From Pseudomonas tehranensis (GTDB taxonomy: Bacteria; Pseudomonadota; Gammaproteobacteria; Pseudomonadales; Pseudomonadaceae): a stretch of DNA of 64,000 nucleotides. The notes under the pieces are model-generated. The model saw nothing but the letters and a program-made list of their open reading frames with translations. It did no database searches and was not told the origin of the DNA. The translations under genes were made by a program, and so were the position numbers. The stretch is taken from contig NZ_JABWQV010000004.1 in the NCBI RefSeq assembly GCF_014268615.1, forward strand, positions 1-64,000, given 5' to 3'. Below, piece by piece: positions 55,967 through 64,000 of this stretch. The stretch's first letter is position 1, and the number at the start of each line of letters is the position of its first letter.

Positions 55967-56064
55967 CCGGAACCAGCCTGTGTAACAGCAGGTTGGCGAG
56001 TGTGGCTGTTAACAGGCACGGTCACTACTCATTTATAGATACAGGGATTTGTCCCTGGCCTGTT

Positions 56065-56090
56065 GGTACGGTTTCCTTGGGAACGGTACC
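56065..56090 (+). promoter_or_regulatory. Hairpin just before the rpsO ribosome site
   Basis: GGTAC(GG)TTTCC and GGAAC(G)GTACC form an imperfect stem ending 5 bases before AAGAGGAAA, the rpsO ribosome site. A smaller stem CAGGGAT/TCCCTG lies just upstream (56042-56056). S15 represses its own translation in E. coli through such a leader, so this is a candidate S15 site. Confidence 0.45.
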
Positions 56091-56108
56091 TTACAAGAGG
56101 AAAGCCAC

Positions 56109-56378
56109 ATGGCACTCAGCGTTGAAGAAAAAGCTCAGATCGTGACCGACTACCAGCAAGCTGTTGGTGATACTGGTTCGCCAGAAGTGCAAGTTGCACT
56201 GCTGACCGCCAACATCAACAAACTGCAGGGTCACTTCAAGGCCAACGGTAAAGATCACCACTCCCGTCGTGGTCTGATCCGCATGGTAAACCAGCGTCGT
56301 AAGCTGCTGGATTACCTCAAGGGTAAGGACGTAAGTCGTTACAGCACCTTGATCGGTCGCCTGGGTCTGCGTCGCTAA
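56109..56378 (+). CDS. rpsO: 30S ribosomal protein S15
   Basis: An 89-residue S15 with the conserved [20 protein letters not shown] and [20 protein letters not shown] segments. The start at 56109 is set by length and by AGAGGAAAG upstream. It lies between truB and pnp in the standard order. The 175-base gap to pnp contains a GC-rich inverted repeat (GCCTGC...GCAGGC near 56412-56440) that could be an RNase III or terminator hairpin. Confidence 0.97.
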   Translation: MALSVEEKAQIVTDYQQAVGDTGSPEVQVALLTANINKLQGHFKANGKDHHSRRGLIRMVNQRRKLLDYLKGKDVSRYSTLIGRLGLRR

Positions 56379-56553
56379 TCAGCGATTGCGCTATGAGGTT
56401 GGTTGTCTGCCTGTTGCCTGCGTTTTGCGCCGGCAGCCGGCAGGCTCCCAGCCTCAAGTTTTATCTGGACAGTCGTTGGGCCGATTCCCCGCACTGCCCA
56501 AGAATTTCGCAAGAAGACAAGTTCCCCAAGAGCCACAAAGAAGGTAGGACACC

Positions 56554-58659
56554 GTGAACCCGGTAATCAAAAAATTCCAGTTCGGTCAGTCGACCGTTAC
56601 CCTCGAGACTGGCCGTATCGCCCGTCAGGCCTCCGGCGCAGTGCTGGTCACCGTTGACGACGACGTCAGCGTATTGGTGACCGTTGTCGGTGCCAAGCAA
56701 GCCGATCCAGGCAAGGGCTTCTTCCCTCTGTCTGTCCACTACCAGGAAAAGACTTACGCTGCCGGTAAGATCCCTGGCGGTTTCTTCAAGCGCGAAGGCC
56801 GTCCTTCCGAGAAGGAAACCCTGACTTCCCGACTGATCGACCGTCCGATCCGTCCGCTTTTCCCTGAAGGTTTCATGAACGAAGTGCAGGTTGTCTGCAC
56901 CGTCGTTTCCACCAGCAAGAAGACCGATCCGGACATCGCAGCGATGATCGGTACTTCGGCTGCGCTGGCGATCTCCGGCATTCCTTTCGATGGTCCGATC
57001 GGCGCTGCCCGCGTTGCGTTCCACGAAAGCACCGGTTACCTGCTGAACCCGACCTACGAGCAACTGAAAGCTTCGAGCCTGGACATGGTCGTGGCCGGTA
57101 CTTCCGAAGCCGTGCTGATGGTTGAATCCGAAGCCAAAGAGCTGACCGAAGACCAGATGCTGGGCGCCGTACTGTTCGCCCACGACGAGTTCCAGGTGGT
57201 GATCAACGCCGTCAAGGAACTGGCTGCCGAAGCCGCCAAGCCAACCTGGACCTGGGCTCCACAAGCCGAAGCCACCGAACTGCTGGGCGCGATCCGTGCC
57301 GAGTTCGGCGAAGCAATCTCCCAGGCTTACACCATCACCGTCAAGGCCGATCGTTATGCGCGCCTGGGCGAGCTGAAAGACCAGGTGGTTGCCAAGCTGT
57401 CCGGTGAAGAAGGCCAGCCGACTGCCGCTGAAGTCAAAGCCGCTTTCGGTGAAATCGAATACCGCACCGTTCGCGAAAACATCGTCAACGGCAAGCCACG
57501 TATCGACGGTCGCGACACTCGCACCGTGCGTCCTTTGAACATTGAAGTCGGCGTTCTGCCAAAGACCCACGGTTCGGCGCTGTTCACCCGTGGCGAAACC
57601 CAGGCCCTGGTCGTTGCAACACTGGGCACCGCCCGTGACGCGCAACTGCTGGACACCCTGGAAGGCGAGAAAAAAGACCCGTTCATGCTGCACTACAACT
57701 TCCCTCCGTTCTCGGTGGGCGAGTGTGGTCGCATGGGTGGCGCCGGTCGTCGCGAAATCGGTCACGGCCGTCTGGCCCGTCGTTCGGTCCAGGCCATGCT
57801 GCCAGCCGCTGACGTGTTCCCGTACACCATTCGTGTGGTATCGGAAATCACCGAGTCCAACGGTTCGAGCTCCATGGCTTCGGTCTGCGGCGCTTCCCTG
57901 GCCCTGATGGACGCCGGTGTGCCGATGAAGGCCCCGGTTGCCGGTATCGCCATGGGTCTGGTGAAAGAAGGCGAGAAGTTCGCCGTCCTGACCGACATCC
58001 TGGGTGACGAAGACCACCTGGGCGACATGGACTTCAAAGTGGCCGGTACCGCCAAAGGCGTGACCGCACTGCAGATGGACATCAAGATCAAGGGCATCAC
58101 CGAAGAGATCATGGAAATCGCCCTGGGCCAAGCCCTGGAAGCGCGCCTGAACATCCTCGGCCAGATGAACCAGATCATTGGTCAGTCGCGTACCGAGTTG
58201 TCGGAAAACGCCCCGACCATGATCGCGATGAAAATCGACACCGACAAAATCCGTGATGTCATCGGTAAAGGCGGCGCGACCATCCGTGCGATCTGTGAAG
58301 AGACCAAGGCTTCGATCGACATCGAAGACGACGGCTCGATCAAGATCTTCGGCGAAACCAAGGAAGCGGCAGAAGCAGCACGTCAGCGCGTCCTGGGCAT
58401 CACCGCAGAAGCCGAGATCGGCAAGATCTACGTGGGCAAGGTTGAGCGCATCGTCGACTTCGGCGCGTTCGTCAACATCCTGCCGGGCAAGGACGGTCTG
58501 GTTCACATCTCCATGCTGAGCGATGCTCGCGTCGAGAAAGTGACCGATATCCTCAAAGAAGGTCAGGAAGTGGAAGTGCTGGTACTGGACGTGGACAACC
58601 GCGGCCGTATCAAGCTGTCCATCAAGGACGTAGCGGCAGCCAAGGCGTCGGGCGTTTAA
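56554..58659 (+). CDS. pnp: Polyribonucleotide nucleotidyltransferase (PNPase)
   Basis: A 701-residue 3'-5' phosphorolytic exonuclease of the degradosome. Two RNase PH domains (active-site region near SGSSS-type [11 protein letters not shown]) are followed by a KH domain ([16 protein letters not shown]) and an S1 domain ([18 protein letters not shown]). The start is GTG at 56554 with AAGGTAGGA upstream. PNPase autoregulation through the leader is usual in this family. Confidence 0.97.
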   Translation: MNPVIKKFQFGQSTVTLETGRIARQASGAVLVTVDDDVSVLVTVVGAKQADPGKGFFPLSVHYQEKTYAAGKIPGGFFKREGRPSEKETLTSRLIDRPIRPLFPEGFMNEVQVVCTVVSTSKKTDPDIAAMIGTSAALAISGIPFDGPIGAARVAFHESTGYLLNPTYEQLKASSLDMVVAGTSEAVLMVESEAKELTEDQMLGAVLFAHDEFQVVINAVKELAAEAAKPTWTWAPQAEATELLGAIRAEFGEAISQAYTITVKADRYARLGELKDQVVAKLSGEEGQPTAAEVKAAFGEIEYRTVRENIVNGKPRIDGRDTRTVRPLNIEVGVLPKTHGSALFTRGETQALVVATLGTARDAQLLDTLEGEKKDPFMLHYNFPPFSVGECGRMGGAGRREIGHGRLARRSVQAMLPAADVFPYTIRVVSEITESNGSSSMASVCGASLALMDAGVPMKAPVAGIAMGLVKEGEKFAVLTDILGDEDHLGDMDFKVAGTAKGVTALQMDIKIKGITEEIMEIALGQALEARLNILGQMNQIIGQSRTELSENAPTMIAMKIDTDKIRDVIGKGGATIRAICEETKASIDIEDDGSIKIFGETKEAAEAARQRVLGITAEAEIGKIYVGKVERIVDFGAFVNILPGKDGLVHISMLSDARVEKVTDILKEGQEVEVLVLDVDNRGRIKLSIKDVAAAKASGV

Positions 58660-58686
58660 TCACTCCCTCGCTTAGTCGCTGAACAA

Positions 58687-58718
58687 GCAAACGCCCCGAC
58701 TGGTTCGGGGCGTTTTGC
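58687..58718 (+). terminator. Terminator after pnp
   Basis: ACGCCCCGA-CTGGT-TCGGGGCGT with flanking GCAA and TTTTGC, 28 bases after the pnp stop. Confidence 0.93.
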
Positions 58719-58784
58719 TGTGCGGCGAAAATCCCTGTGTCGCGGGTTGCCTGGCCGCAAGGGACGATGCTAGGTTTAGCCACC

Positions 58785-58860
58785 GCCCGTGTAGCTCAGT
58801 CGGTAGAGCAGCGCACTCGTAACGCGAAGGTCGCAGGTTCGATTCCTGTCTCGGGCACCA
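58785..58860 (+). tRNA. tRNA-Thr (anticodon CGT)
   Basis: A 76-base tRNA with GCTC/GAGC D-stem, anticodon CGT at 58818-58820, T-arm GCAGG-TTCGATT-CCTGT and encoded CCA. Two non-canonical pairs are seen: U6-U67 in the acceptor stem and A31-C39 at the bottom of the anticodon stem; G27-A43 is also non-canonical but occurs in E. coli thrW. Probably functional. Confidence 0.9.
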
Positions 58861-58870
58861 TCTCCCCTCG

Positions 58871-59416
58871 CTATTTCACTTTTCTGCTCAGTTCATCGAC
58901 AGTGCGTTTGAGCTGATCCATCTCGCGATCCTGATCGCTGAGTTCCCGTTTCAGGGACGAAATTTCGCTGTTGTTCGAGCTCGAGTTGGAGCCGCTGTTG
59001 CGCTTGAGTTCTTCCACTTGCTTGGCAAGGTCTTTCAGATCGCTTTCCTGGTCCTTGAGCGTGCGCTTGAGATCCTCAATCTCCTTACCGCTGGAGTTGG
59101 AACTGGTCCCACTGTTGCGCTTGAGCTCCTCAATCTGGCGAGCTTGCTCGTGGAGGGTGCGCTTTTGATTTTCCAGTTCGGCGGCGTTGTCCTTCACCGT
59201 TTTTGGCAGGTTTTCCAAGGCCCCTACGCTGATGTTGGTCTTGACGAGTATGTCCTTATCAAATGAGTTACGAAGAGCAGGAATTGTGTCGGACGCCAAC
59301 GGCAAGTCGGAGGTGGCTTCGACAGCGGCTTGAGCAAGGCTGGCCATTGTCAGGCTGCCGAGCAGCAAGGTGGCGGTCGCAAGCCGGGTAGAGGGAAGCT
59401 TGGAAAAACTGCGCAT
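58871..59416 (-). CDS. Secreted coiled-coil protein with three tandem repeats
   Basis: A 181-residue exported protein of unknown function. The signal peptide ends about residue 31 (SLAQAA). After a spacer of 48 residues come three heptad-rich repeats starting at residues 80, 112 and 151 with the pattern E-x3-LKR-x-L-x-DQ...QVEELKRNSG. Ser/Asn linkers (NSGTSSNSSG, NSGSNSSSNNS) separate them. The first repeat lacks exactly 7 residues (ESDLKDL), one heptad. The start at 59416 is set by the signal peptide. It resembles coiled-coil secreted proteins of pseudomonads in style but no family is recognised. Confidence 0.82.
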   Translation of the reverse strand: MRSFSKLPSTRLATATLLLGSLTMASLAQAAVEATSDLPLASDTIPALRNSFDKDILVKTNISVGALENLPKTVKDNAAELENQKRTLHEQARQIEELKRNSGTSSNSSGKEIEDLKRTLKDQESDLKDLAKQVEELKRNSGSNSSSNNSEISSLKRELSDQDREMDQLKRTVDELSRKVK

Positions 59417-59715
59417 CACTGGGTTCCTTGTGAAATGCTGATGTGGCACATGGCTATGACTGGATGTTATGACATATGTTCCCAGCTTCCTGCGCACCTT
59501 GCGCAACTGTTTTTTGTGGGATAGATGTAAAGAGCCGTGTAAATCATCGGCAAAACATCCTATATTCGTGGTTGCACGAGCATCGCCAAGCAGTTTTCAG
59601 ATGATCCCCGAATGGTTCTGAAGGCCAGGAAAACCGGGCTTGTAACGGTTTCTGCGGCAGAGAGATCCTTGATGATCCAGATCCATCTTCCATTCCCAAG
59701 ATCAGCGAGAACGCC
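59417..59715. other. Intergenic region with two divergent promoters expected
   Basis: About 300 bases between the coiled-coil gene (minus) and the small acidic gene (plus). No gene, tRNA or hairpin with a T-run was seen. Promoters for both genes must lie here but no strong -35/-10 pair could be chosen. Confidence 0.5.
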
Positions 59716-60021
59716 ATGACCGTTAAAGAATTGACCCAGGAAGCCAGGCACGAAGAGGCGCTGAAGAAATACGTGCTGGATGCGCCCCAGTTGCTCGAAG
59801 AGATCAAGGACTTGTCCGCCGACGATCAGAAAGACCAGATCCAATGGGCGTTTGAGGATGAGGCCGAAGCCCAGGGGTTACAGCCTTGGGAGTTGACGCT
59901 CAAGTACACCAGCACACCTGAAGAGTTCGAGGAACAGCGCCTTGCCTTGCACAAGGAAGCGGCCGAGGTGCTGGGTGTGGAATGGGATGAATACTGCGAG
60001 ATGAATAATCTTGTAGTTTGA
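59716..60021 (+). CDS. Small acidic protein, possibly DUF6388 family
   Basis: A 101-residue soluble, acidic, helical protein (many Glu/Asp) with the stretches LSADDQKDQIQWAFEDEAEA and GVEWDEYCEMNNLVV. It resembles small Pseudomonas proteins that I believe are catalogued as DUF6388, but this is from memory. Start ATG at 59716, preceded by GAGAACGCC. Function unknown; it is followed by an inverted repeat and the convergent nadC. Confidence 0.78.
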   Translation: MTVKELTQEARHEEALKKYVLDAPQLLEEIKDLSADDQKDQIQWAFEDEAEAQGLQPWELTLKYTSTPEEFEEQRLALHKEAAEVLGVEWDEYCEMNNLVV

Positions 60022-60097
60022 GAGCAGCTACAAGCTACAAGCTGCAAGACAAGCGTCACACCGCTTGAAGCTTGCAGCTTGAGCCTTGAAGCTGCTC
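60022..60097. repeat. Long imperfect inverted repeat between genes
   Basis: GAGCAGCT-ACAAGCTACAAG-CTGCAAG and the opposing CTTGCAGCTTGAG-CCTTGAAGCTGCTC pair over about 34 bases, with a small loop near TCACA. Such AGCT/CAAG-rich palindromes are common intergenic repeats in fluorescent pseudomonads. It overlaps the last codon of nadC and probably terminates both converging genes. Confidence 0.75.
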
Positions 60098-60944
60098 AGA
60101 GACTGAGCCGCATCGACAGGTCCACCGCTTTCACATCCTTGGTCATTGCCCCGATCGAGATGTAGTCCACCCCGGTCTCGGCAATCGGGCGCAACGTGCT
60201 TTCGTTGATCCCGCCGCTGGCCTCCAGCTTCGCTTTGCCGCCGTTCAGGCGCACGGCTTCGCGCATGTCATCCAGGCTCAGTTCGTCGAGCATGATGATG
60301 TCGGCATTGGCCGCCAGCGCTTCTTTCAATTCGGCCAGGCTTTCCACTTCGATTTCCACCGGTTTGCCCGGGGCGATCTTGTGGGCGGCGGCAATGGCCT
60401 GGGCGATGCCGCCGCAGGCGGCGATGTGGTTTTCCTTGATCAGGAAGGCATCGTAGAGGCCGATGCGGTGATTATGGCAGCCGCCGCAGGTGACGGCGTA
60501 CTTCTGGGCCAGGCGCAACCCAGGGAGGGTTTTGCGAGTATCCAGCAGCTTGACCTGGGTGTCGGCAACAAAGTCGGCCAGGTAGCGGGCCCGGGTGGCC
60601 ACGCCAGAAAGCATCTGCAGAAAGTTCAGCGCGCTGCGTTCGCCGGTGAGCAGCGAGCGGGCCGGGCCTTCGAGGTGGAACAGCGCCTGGTCGGGGCTTG
60701 CCCGGTCGCCATCGCGCACTTGCCAATGCACGGCGACGCGCGGGTCCAGTTGCCGGAACACGGCATCGACCCAGGCCGTGCCGCTGATGACCGCGGTGTC
60801 CCGGGTAATGATGGTGGCTTTGGCCAGGCGTTCGGCGGGGATCAGTTGCGCGGTGATGTCGCCGCTGCCGATGTCTTCGAGCAACGCGCGGCGCACGTTA
60901 GCCTCGATTTCGGCGGTCAGATCGGCGAGACGTAGATTCGGCAT
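60096..60944 (-). CDS. nadC: Nicotinate-nucleotide pyrophosphorylase
   Basis: A 282-residue quinolinate phosphoribosyltransferase of NAD synthesis. Signatures are [36 protein letters not shown] and [16 protein letters not shown], with catalytic lysines and the [17 protein letters not shown] loop written here in parts ([15 protein letters not shown]). The start at 60944 gives the family length, and a weak GGAG-like site (GTGGAGCCC) lies upstream. It is divergent from the DUF1631 gene by 288 bases with no obvious element. Confidence 0.96.
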   Translation of the reverse strand: MPNLRLADLTAEIEANVRRALLEDIGSGDITAQLIPAERLAKATIITRDTAVISGTAWVDAVFRQLDPRVAVHWQVRDGDRASPDQALFHLEGPARSLLTGERSALNFLQMLSGVATRARYLADFVADTQVKLLDTRKTLPGLRLAQKYAVTCGGCHNHRIGLYDAFLIKENHIAACGGIAQAIAAAHKIAPGKPVEIEVESLAELKEALAANADIIMLDELSLDDMREAVRLNGGKAKLEASGGINESTLRPIAETGVDYISIGAMTKDVKAVDLSMRLSL

Positions 60945-61232
60945 AACGGGCTCCACAAACAAAGTGGCCCGATTATAGGGCCAGTGGCTTGTCTCACAAA
61001 CAATGTTCCTTATGGGTGGCAGCGCCGGACGTCTGCGCCAGGCATTGAAACCTGCATTTGGTCGCATCCTCGCAACATTTCCCCGATTGTTTGGTCACTT
61101 ATTGCGGAGTATTTCGACCTGGGTCACAGAGTCTGCTGGCATGACCGGGTTCTTTTACCAGATAATCCGCCTTTCGATTGACGTCATGGCTTTGACGTTT
61201 TGGGCGCAAGCGCACCCTTTCAGGAGACCAGG

Positions 61233-63440
61233 ATGCACAACGACGGGAATGTAGTGCCCTTGCACAAGGCTTCTACCGATCAGGCGAACCGTTCGCCGCT
61301 CGCCCGCCTGCCTGTGATTCTGCTTCAGGTGCGCGACAAGGCCGCCCAGCAGTTGCGCCTTGGCTTGCAGGGGCTGTTCGACAATGCCGACGACACGCTG
61401 TTTGAAATGGCCGATCGGGCGCGCAATGATGTCGATCAGAACTTGTTCTTCGAAGCCATGCGGGACTTGCGCCTCAAGCGCAAAAGCATTGAGCGCGAAT
61501 TTATCGAGCAGTTTTTCGAAGCGTTCGTCAGCCTCGCCCAATACGATCCAACCCAAGCCACTTTGGTGCCGGCGCAGGCCGGCGGCCCTCAGGCTCAGCG
61601 CACGCATGATGACCTGGAGCGTCATCTGGCGGTGGAGGCCATGGTCACCCGCGTGCTCAGTCGCGATAGCGTGGCTCTTGAGCAACTGACGGCGCGGCTC
61701 AGCGTCCTGTTGACCAGGCCGCTGGCAAACCAGCAGAACCCTTTGAGCCCGGCGCTGCTGTGTGAAAATTTTCTACAGGCCGGTCGCAACCTGGGGGTGG
61801 AGATCAAGGTCAAGCTGATCCTGCTCAAATTGTTCGAGCGCTATGTGCTCAGCGAGTGCGATCAACTGTATACCGAGGCCAACCAGTTGCTGGCCGCTAC
61901 GGGCATCCTGCCGGATCTCAAGATTTCACCATCGCGACGGGCCTCGGATCGCACCGATGACGCCCCGCGTACCAAGACTGAAAGTGCCGGCCCCAAGGCT
62001 GCCGAAGTCGATGACAGCGTGCAGGAAGTGTTTGCTGCGTTGCAGAAACTATTGATGCAGGTACGTGGCAGTGTGGCGCCGACCCTGGAGGCCAGCGCAC
62101 CGGCCCAGCCGATCTCGACCCGTGATTTGCTGCGCCTGCTTTCCCATTTGCAGCAGTACGTGCCGGCGCCAGCCATCGAGGATGAGTTCGACCTGCGCAG
62201 CCAGCTCGAGCAACTGCTGACCCGGGTGAGCGTGCGAAGCGGCAAGTCGCGGGTGGTCGACGACGCCGATGAAGACGTGATCAACCTGATCTCGATGATG
62301 TTTGAATTCATTCTCGACGACCATAACCTGCCGGACTCCTTCAAGGCGTTGATCGGTCGTCTGCAGATTCCGATGCTCAAGGTTGCGGTGCAGGACAAGA
62401 GCTTTTTCAGCCGGGGCAATCATCCGGCCCGTCGGCTGCTCAATGAAATCGCCGCTGCTGCCACGGGCTGGGGCGATTGCGACGACCATCAGCGCGACAG
62501 CCTCTATCTGCGCATTGAACAGGTGGTGCAGCGGTTGTTGAATGATTTTGTCGATGATCCGGCGATCTTCTCTGAATTGCTGGCCGATTTCCTCGCCTTC
62601 ACCAGCGATGAAAGACGTCGCAGCGAACTGCTCGAACAGCGCATTCGTGACGCCGAAGAAGGTCGGGCCAAGGCCGAATTGGCGCGCCTGCGCGTTGAAG
62701 GCGTGCTGAACCAGGTCATGCTGGGCAAAGTGTTGCCGCAGGCGGTGGTGGAGTTCGTGCAGCACGCCTGGAGCCAGGTGTTATTGCTGACCTGCTTCAA
62801 GCACGGCAAATATTCAGCCGAGTGGCAGGCCGACGTTTTGACGCTGGAACAACTGATCTGGAGCGTTCAGCCTCACGAAGAACCGGATGCCGGCCTGCGT
62901 TTGCTGACGATAGTGCCGCAGTTGCTCAAAGCCTTGCGTGAAGGCCTGAGCCGTTCGGCGTTCGACCCGTTTGCCACCAGCGAATTTTTCAGCGAGCTGG
63001 AAACCCTCCACGTGCTGGCCCTCGAACGCATGGGACAGGCAACGGAACAAACCCAGTCGTTAAATTCGCCGGCCATGGTCCTGGTCTCGGAGAAAGTTGT
63101 CCTGCGCACCGCTCAAAAGGCTTCGGAGGACACTGCGGTGCACCTGCCGGCCGATGATGTGGGCCTGCTTCAGGTCGATCAGTTGCGATTGGGAAGCTGG
63201 GTTGAGTTCCAGGAGGACGATGACAACAGCTTGCGTTGCAAACTGGCGGCGATCATCGAGGCCACCGGCAAATACGTCTTCGTCAACCGCACCGGCCTTA
63301 AAGTGCTGGAGCACAGCCGCACCAGCCTGGCCCTGGAGTTTCGCCGGAGCACGGCGCGTCTGTTGGACGACACTTTGCTGTTCGACCGGGCGCTGGAATC
63401 GGTGCTGGGCAATCTGCGTCAGCTCAATCGCGGCAAGTGA
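61233..63440 (+). CDS. DUF1631 family protein
   Basis: A 735-residue mostly helical cytoplasmic protein of the DUF1631 family. The conserved N-terminal segment is LRLKRKSIEREFIEQFFEAF. The last 100 residues (GSWVEFQEDDDNSLRCKLAAI and KYVFVNRTGLKVLEH) look like a PilZ-type beta barrel but lack the RxxxR and D/NxSxxG c-di-GMP motifs. Some databases label such proteins as thymidine phosphorylase-like, which the sequence does not support. It sits between nadC and ampD, the same order as in P. aeruginosa. Start at 61233 set by AGGAG 7 bases upstream. Confidence 0.85.
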   Translation: MHNDGNVVPLHKASTDQANRSPLARLPVILLQVRDKAAQQLRLGLQGLFDNADDTLFEMADRARNDVDQNLFFEAMRDLRLKRKSIEREFIEQFFEAFVSLAQYDPTQATLVPAQAGGPQAQRTHDDLERHLAVEAMVTRVLSRDSVALEQLTARLSVLLTRPLANQQNPLSPALLCENFLQAGRNLGVEIKVKLILLKLFERYVLSECDQLYTEANQLLAATGILPDLKISPSRRASDRTDDAPRTKTESAGPKAAEVDDSVQEVFAALQKLLMQVRGSVAPTLEASAPAQPISTRDLLRLLSHLQQYVPAPAIEDEFDLRSQLEQLLTRVSVRSGKSRVVDDADEDVINLISMMFEFILDDHNLPDSFKALIGRLQIPMLKVAVQDKSFFSRGNHPARRLLNEIAAAATGWGDCDDHQRDSLYLRIEQVVQRLLNDFVDDPAIFSELLADFLAFTSDERRRSELLEQRIRDAEEGRAKAELARLRVEGVLNQVMLGKVLPQAVVEFVQHAWSQVLLLTCFKHGKYSAEWQADVLTLEQLIWSVQPHEEPDAGLRLLTIVPQLLKALREGLSRSAFDPFATSEFFSELETLHVLALERMGQATEQTQSLNSPAMVLVSEKVVLRTAQKASEDTAVHLPADDVGLLQVDQLRLGSWVEFQEDDDNSLRCKLAAIIEATGKYVFVNRTGLKVLEHSRTSLALEFRRSTARLLDDTLLFDRALESVLGNLRQLNRGK

Positions 63441-63504
63441 TCGCACAGCCAGGGCCGATCGCGGCATACTGGCGGCATTCACTGACGTCATCGAAGGAAC
63501 CTGT

Positions 63505-64000
63505 ATGCAGTTGGACCCCGCCAGTGGTTGGTGCGATGGCGTGCGGCATTGCCCATCACCCAACTTCAATGCGCGCCCCGAGGGCGAAATTTCACTGCTG
63601 GTGATCCACAACATCAGCCTGCCGCCGGCACAGTTTTCCACGGGCAAGGTGCAGGAGTTTTTCCAGAATCGTCTGGATGTCACGCAACATCCCTATTTTG
63701 CCGGTATCGCCGATCTGCGAGTGTCTGCGCATTTTCTGATCGAGCGTGACGGCGCGGTTACCCAGTTTGTTTCCTGTCTGGATCGTGCCTGGCACGCGGG
63801 CGTTTCGTGCTTTGAAGGGCGGGAGACGTGCAACGATTTTTCCCTGGGCATCGAGCTGGAAGGCACCGATGATCTGCCCTTCACTGACGTGCAATATGCC
63901 GCCTTGGTCTGCCTGACCCGGCAGTTGCAGGCGGCGTTCAAGGCGATCACGCTGCAGCGCATCTGCGGGCACAGCGACATCGCTCCGGGTCGCAAGACCG
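63505..64000 (+). CDS. ampD: N-acetyl-anhydromuramyl-L-alanine amidase AmpD (truncated by window end)
   Basis: The first 165 residues of a cytosolic zinc amidase that recycles peptidoglycan fragments and keeps AmpR-controlled beta-lactamase low. The first zinc ligand is in LLVIHNISLPP, the motif GIELEGTDDLPF follows, and the window ends at HSDIAPGRKT, which includes the second histidine region. The remaining 20 or so residues lie outside. Start ATG at 63505 with GAAGGAA upstream. Confidence 0.94.
   Translation, partial: MQLDPASGWCDGVRHCPSPNFNARPEGEISLLVIHNISLPPAQFSTGKVQEFFQNRLDVTQHPYFAGIADLRVSAHFLIERDGAVTQFVSCLDRAWHAGVSCFEGRETCNDFSLGIELEGTDDLPFTDVQYAALVCLTRQLQAAFKAITLQRICGHSDIAPGRKT

Overview
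The window is a contiguous piece of a Pseudomonas chromosome, most likely from the P. fluorescens group. The evidence is high GC with strong codon bias, Pseudomonas-type REP hairpins (GTGGGAGCGGGCTTGCTC and variants), a Fur protein of the Pseudomonas type, and a gene order from smpB to pnp that matches, from memory, the conserved Pseudomonas block smpB-ratA-rnfH-bamE-fur-recN-grpE-dnaK-dnaJ-dapB-carAB-greA-yhbY-rlmE-ftsH-folP-glmM-tpiA-secG-tRNAs-rimP-nusA-infB-rbfA-truB-rpsO-pnp.

Region 1 (1-16.7 kb) is accessory metabolism. A minus-strand operon (8216 down to 171) encodes a family-5 periplasmic binding protein, two Dpp/Opp-type permeases, two ATPases and two M20 metallopeptidases, with a divergent LysR regulator. 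Next to it, a GlxA-type AraC regulator is divergent from a plus-strand operon (10580-16707) of amino-acid-type ABC transporter genes, an amidase, a DadA-like FAD oxidoreductase and a RidA protein. This operon reads as uptake, amide hydrolysis, oxidation to an imine and imine hydrolysis, and is the best candidate here for an undescribed pathway. It ends against the 3' end of ssrA (tmRNA, 16789-17182, minus).

Region 2 (17.2-26.4 kb) holds a small two-cysteine periplasmic protein and a lactate module. On the minus strand are lldP, lutABC and an FeS/FAD D-lactate dehydrogenase; a divergent FadR-type regulator lies beside a perfect 17-bp operator palindrome. No flavin L-lactate dehydrogenase (lldD) is present, so LutABC presumably takes its place.

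Region 3 (26.4-58.7 kb) is core housekeeping: trans-translation (smpB), a sodium symporter, ratA/rnfH, bamE, fur, recN, the grpE-dnaK-dnaJ chaperone genes with a clear sigma-32 promoter before grpE, dapB, carAB with a terminator-containing leader, greA, yhbY, rlmE, ftsH, folP, glmM, tpiA, secG, tRNA-Leu(GAG), tRNA-fMet, the rimP-nusA-infB-rbfA-truB translation operon, rpsO and pnp.

Region 4 (58.7-64 kb) has tRNA-Thr(CGT), a secreted heptad-repeat coiled-coil protein, a small acidic protein, nadC, a DUF1631 protein and a 3'-truncated ampD. No prophage, insertion sequence, CRISPR array or rRNA was seen.
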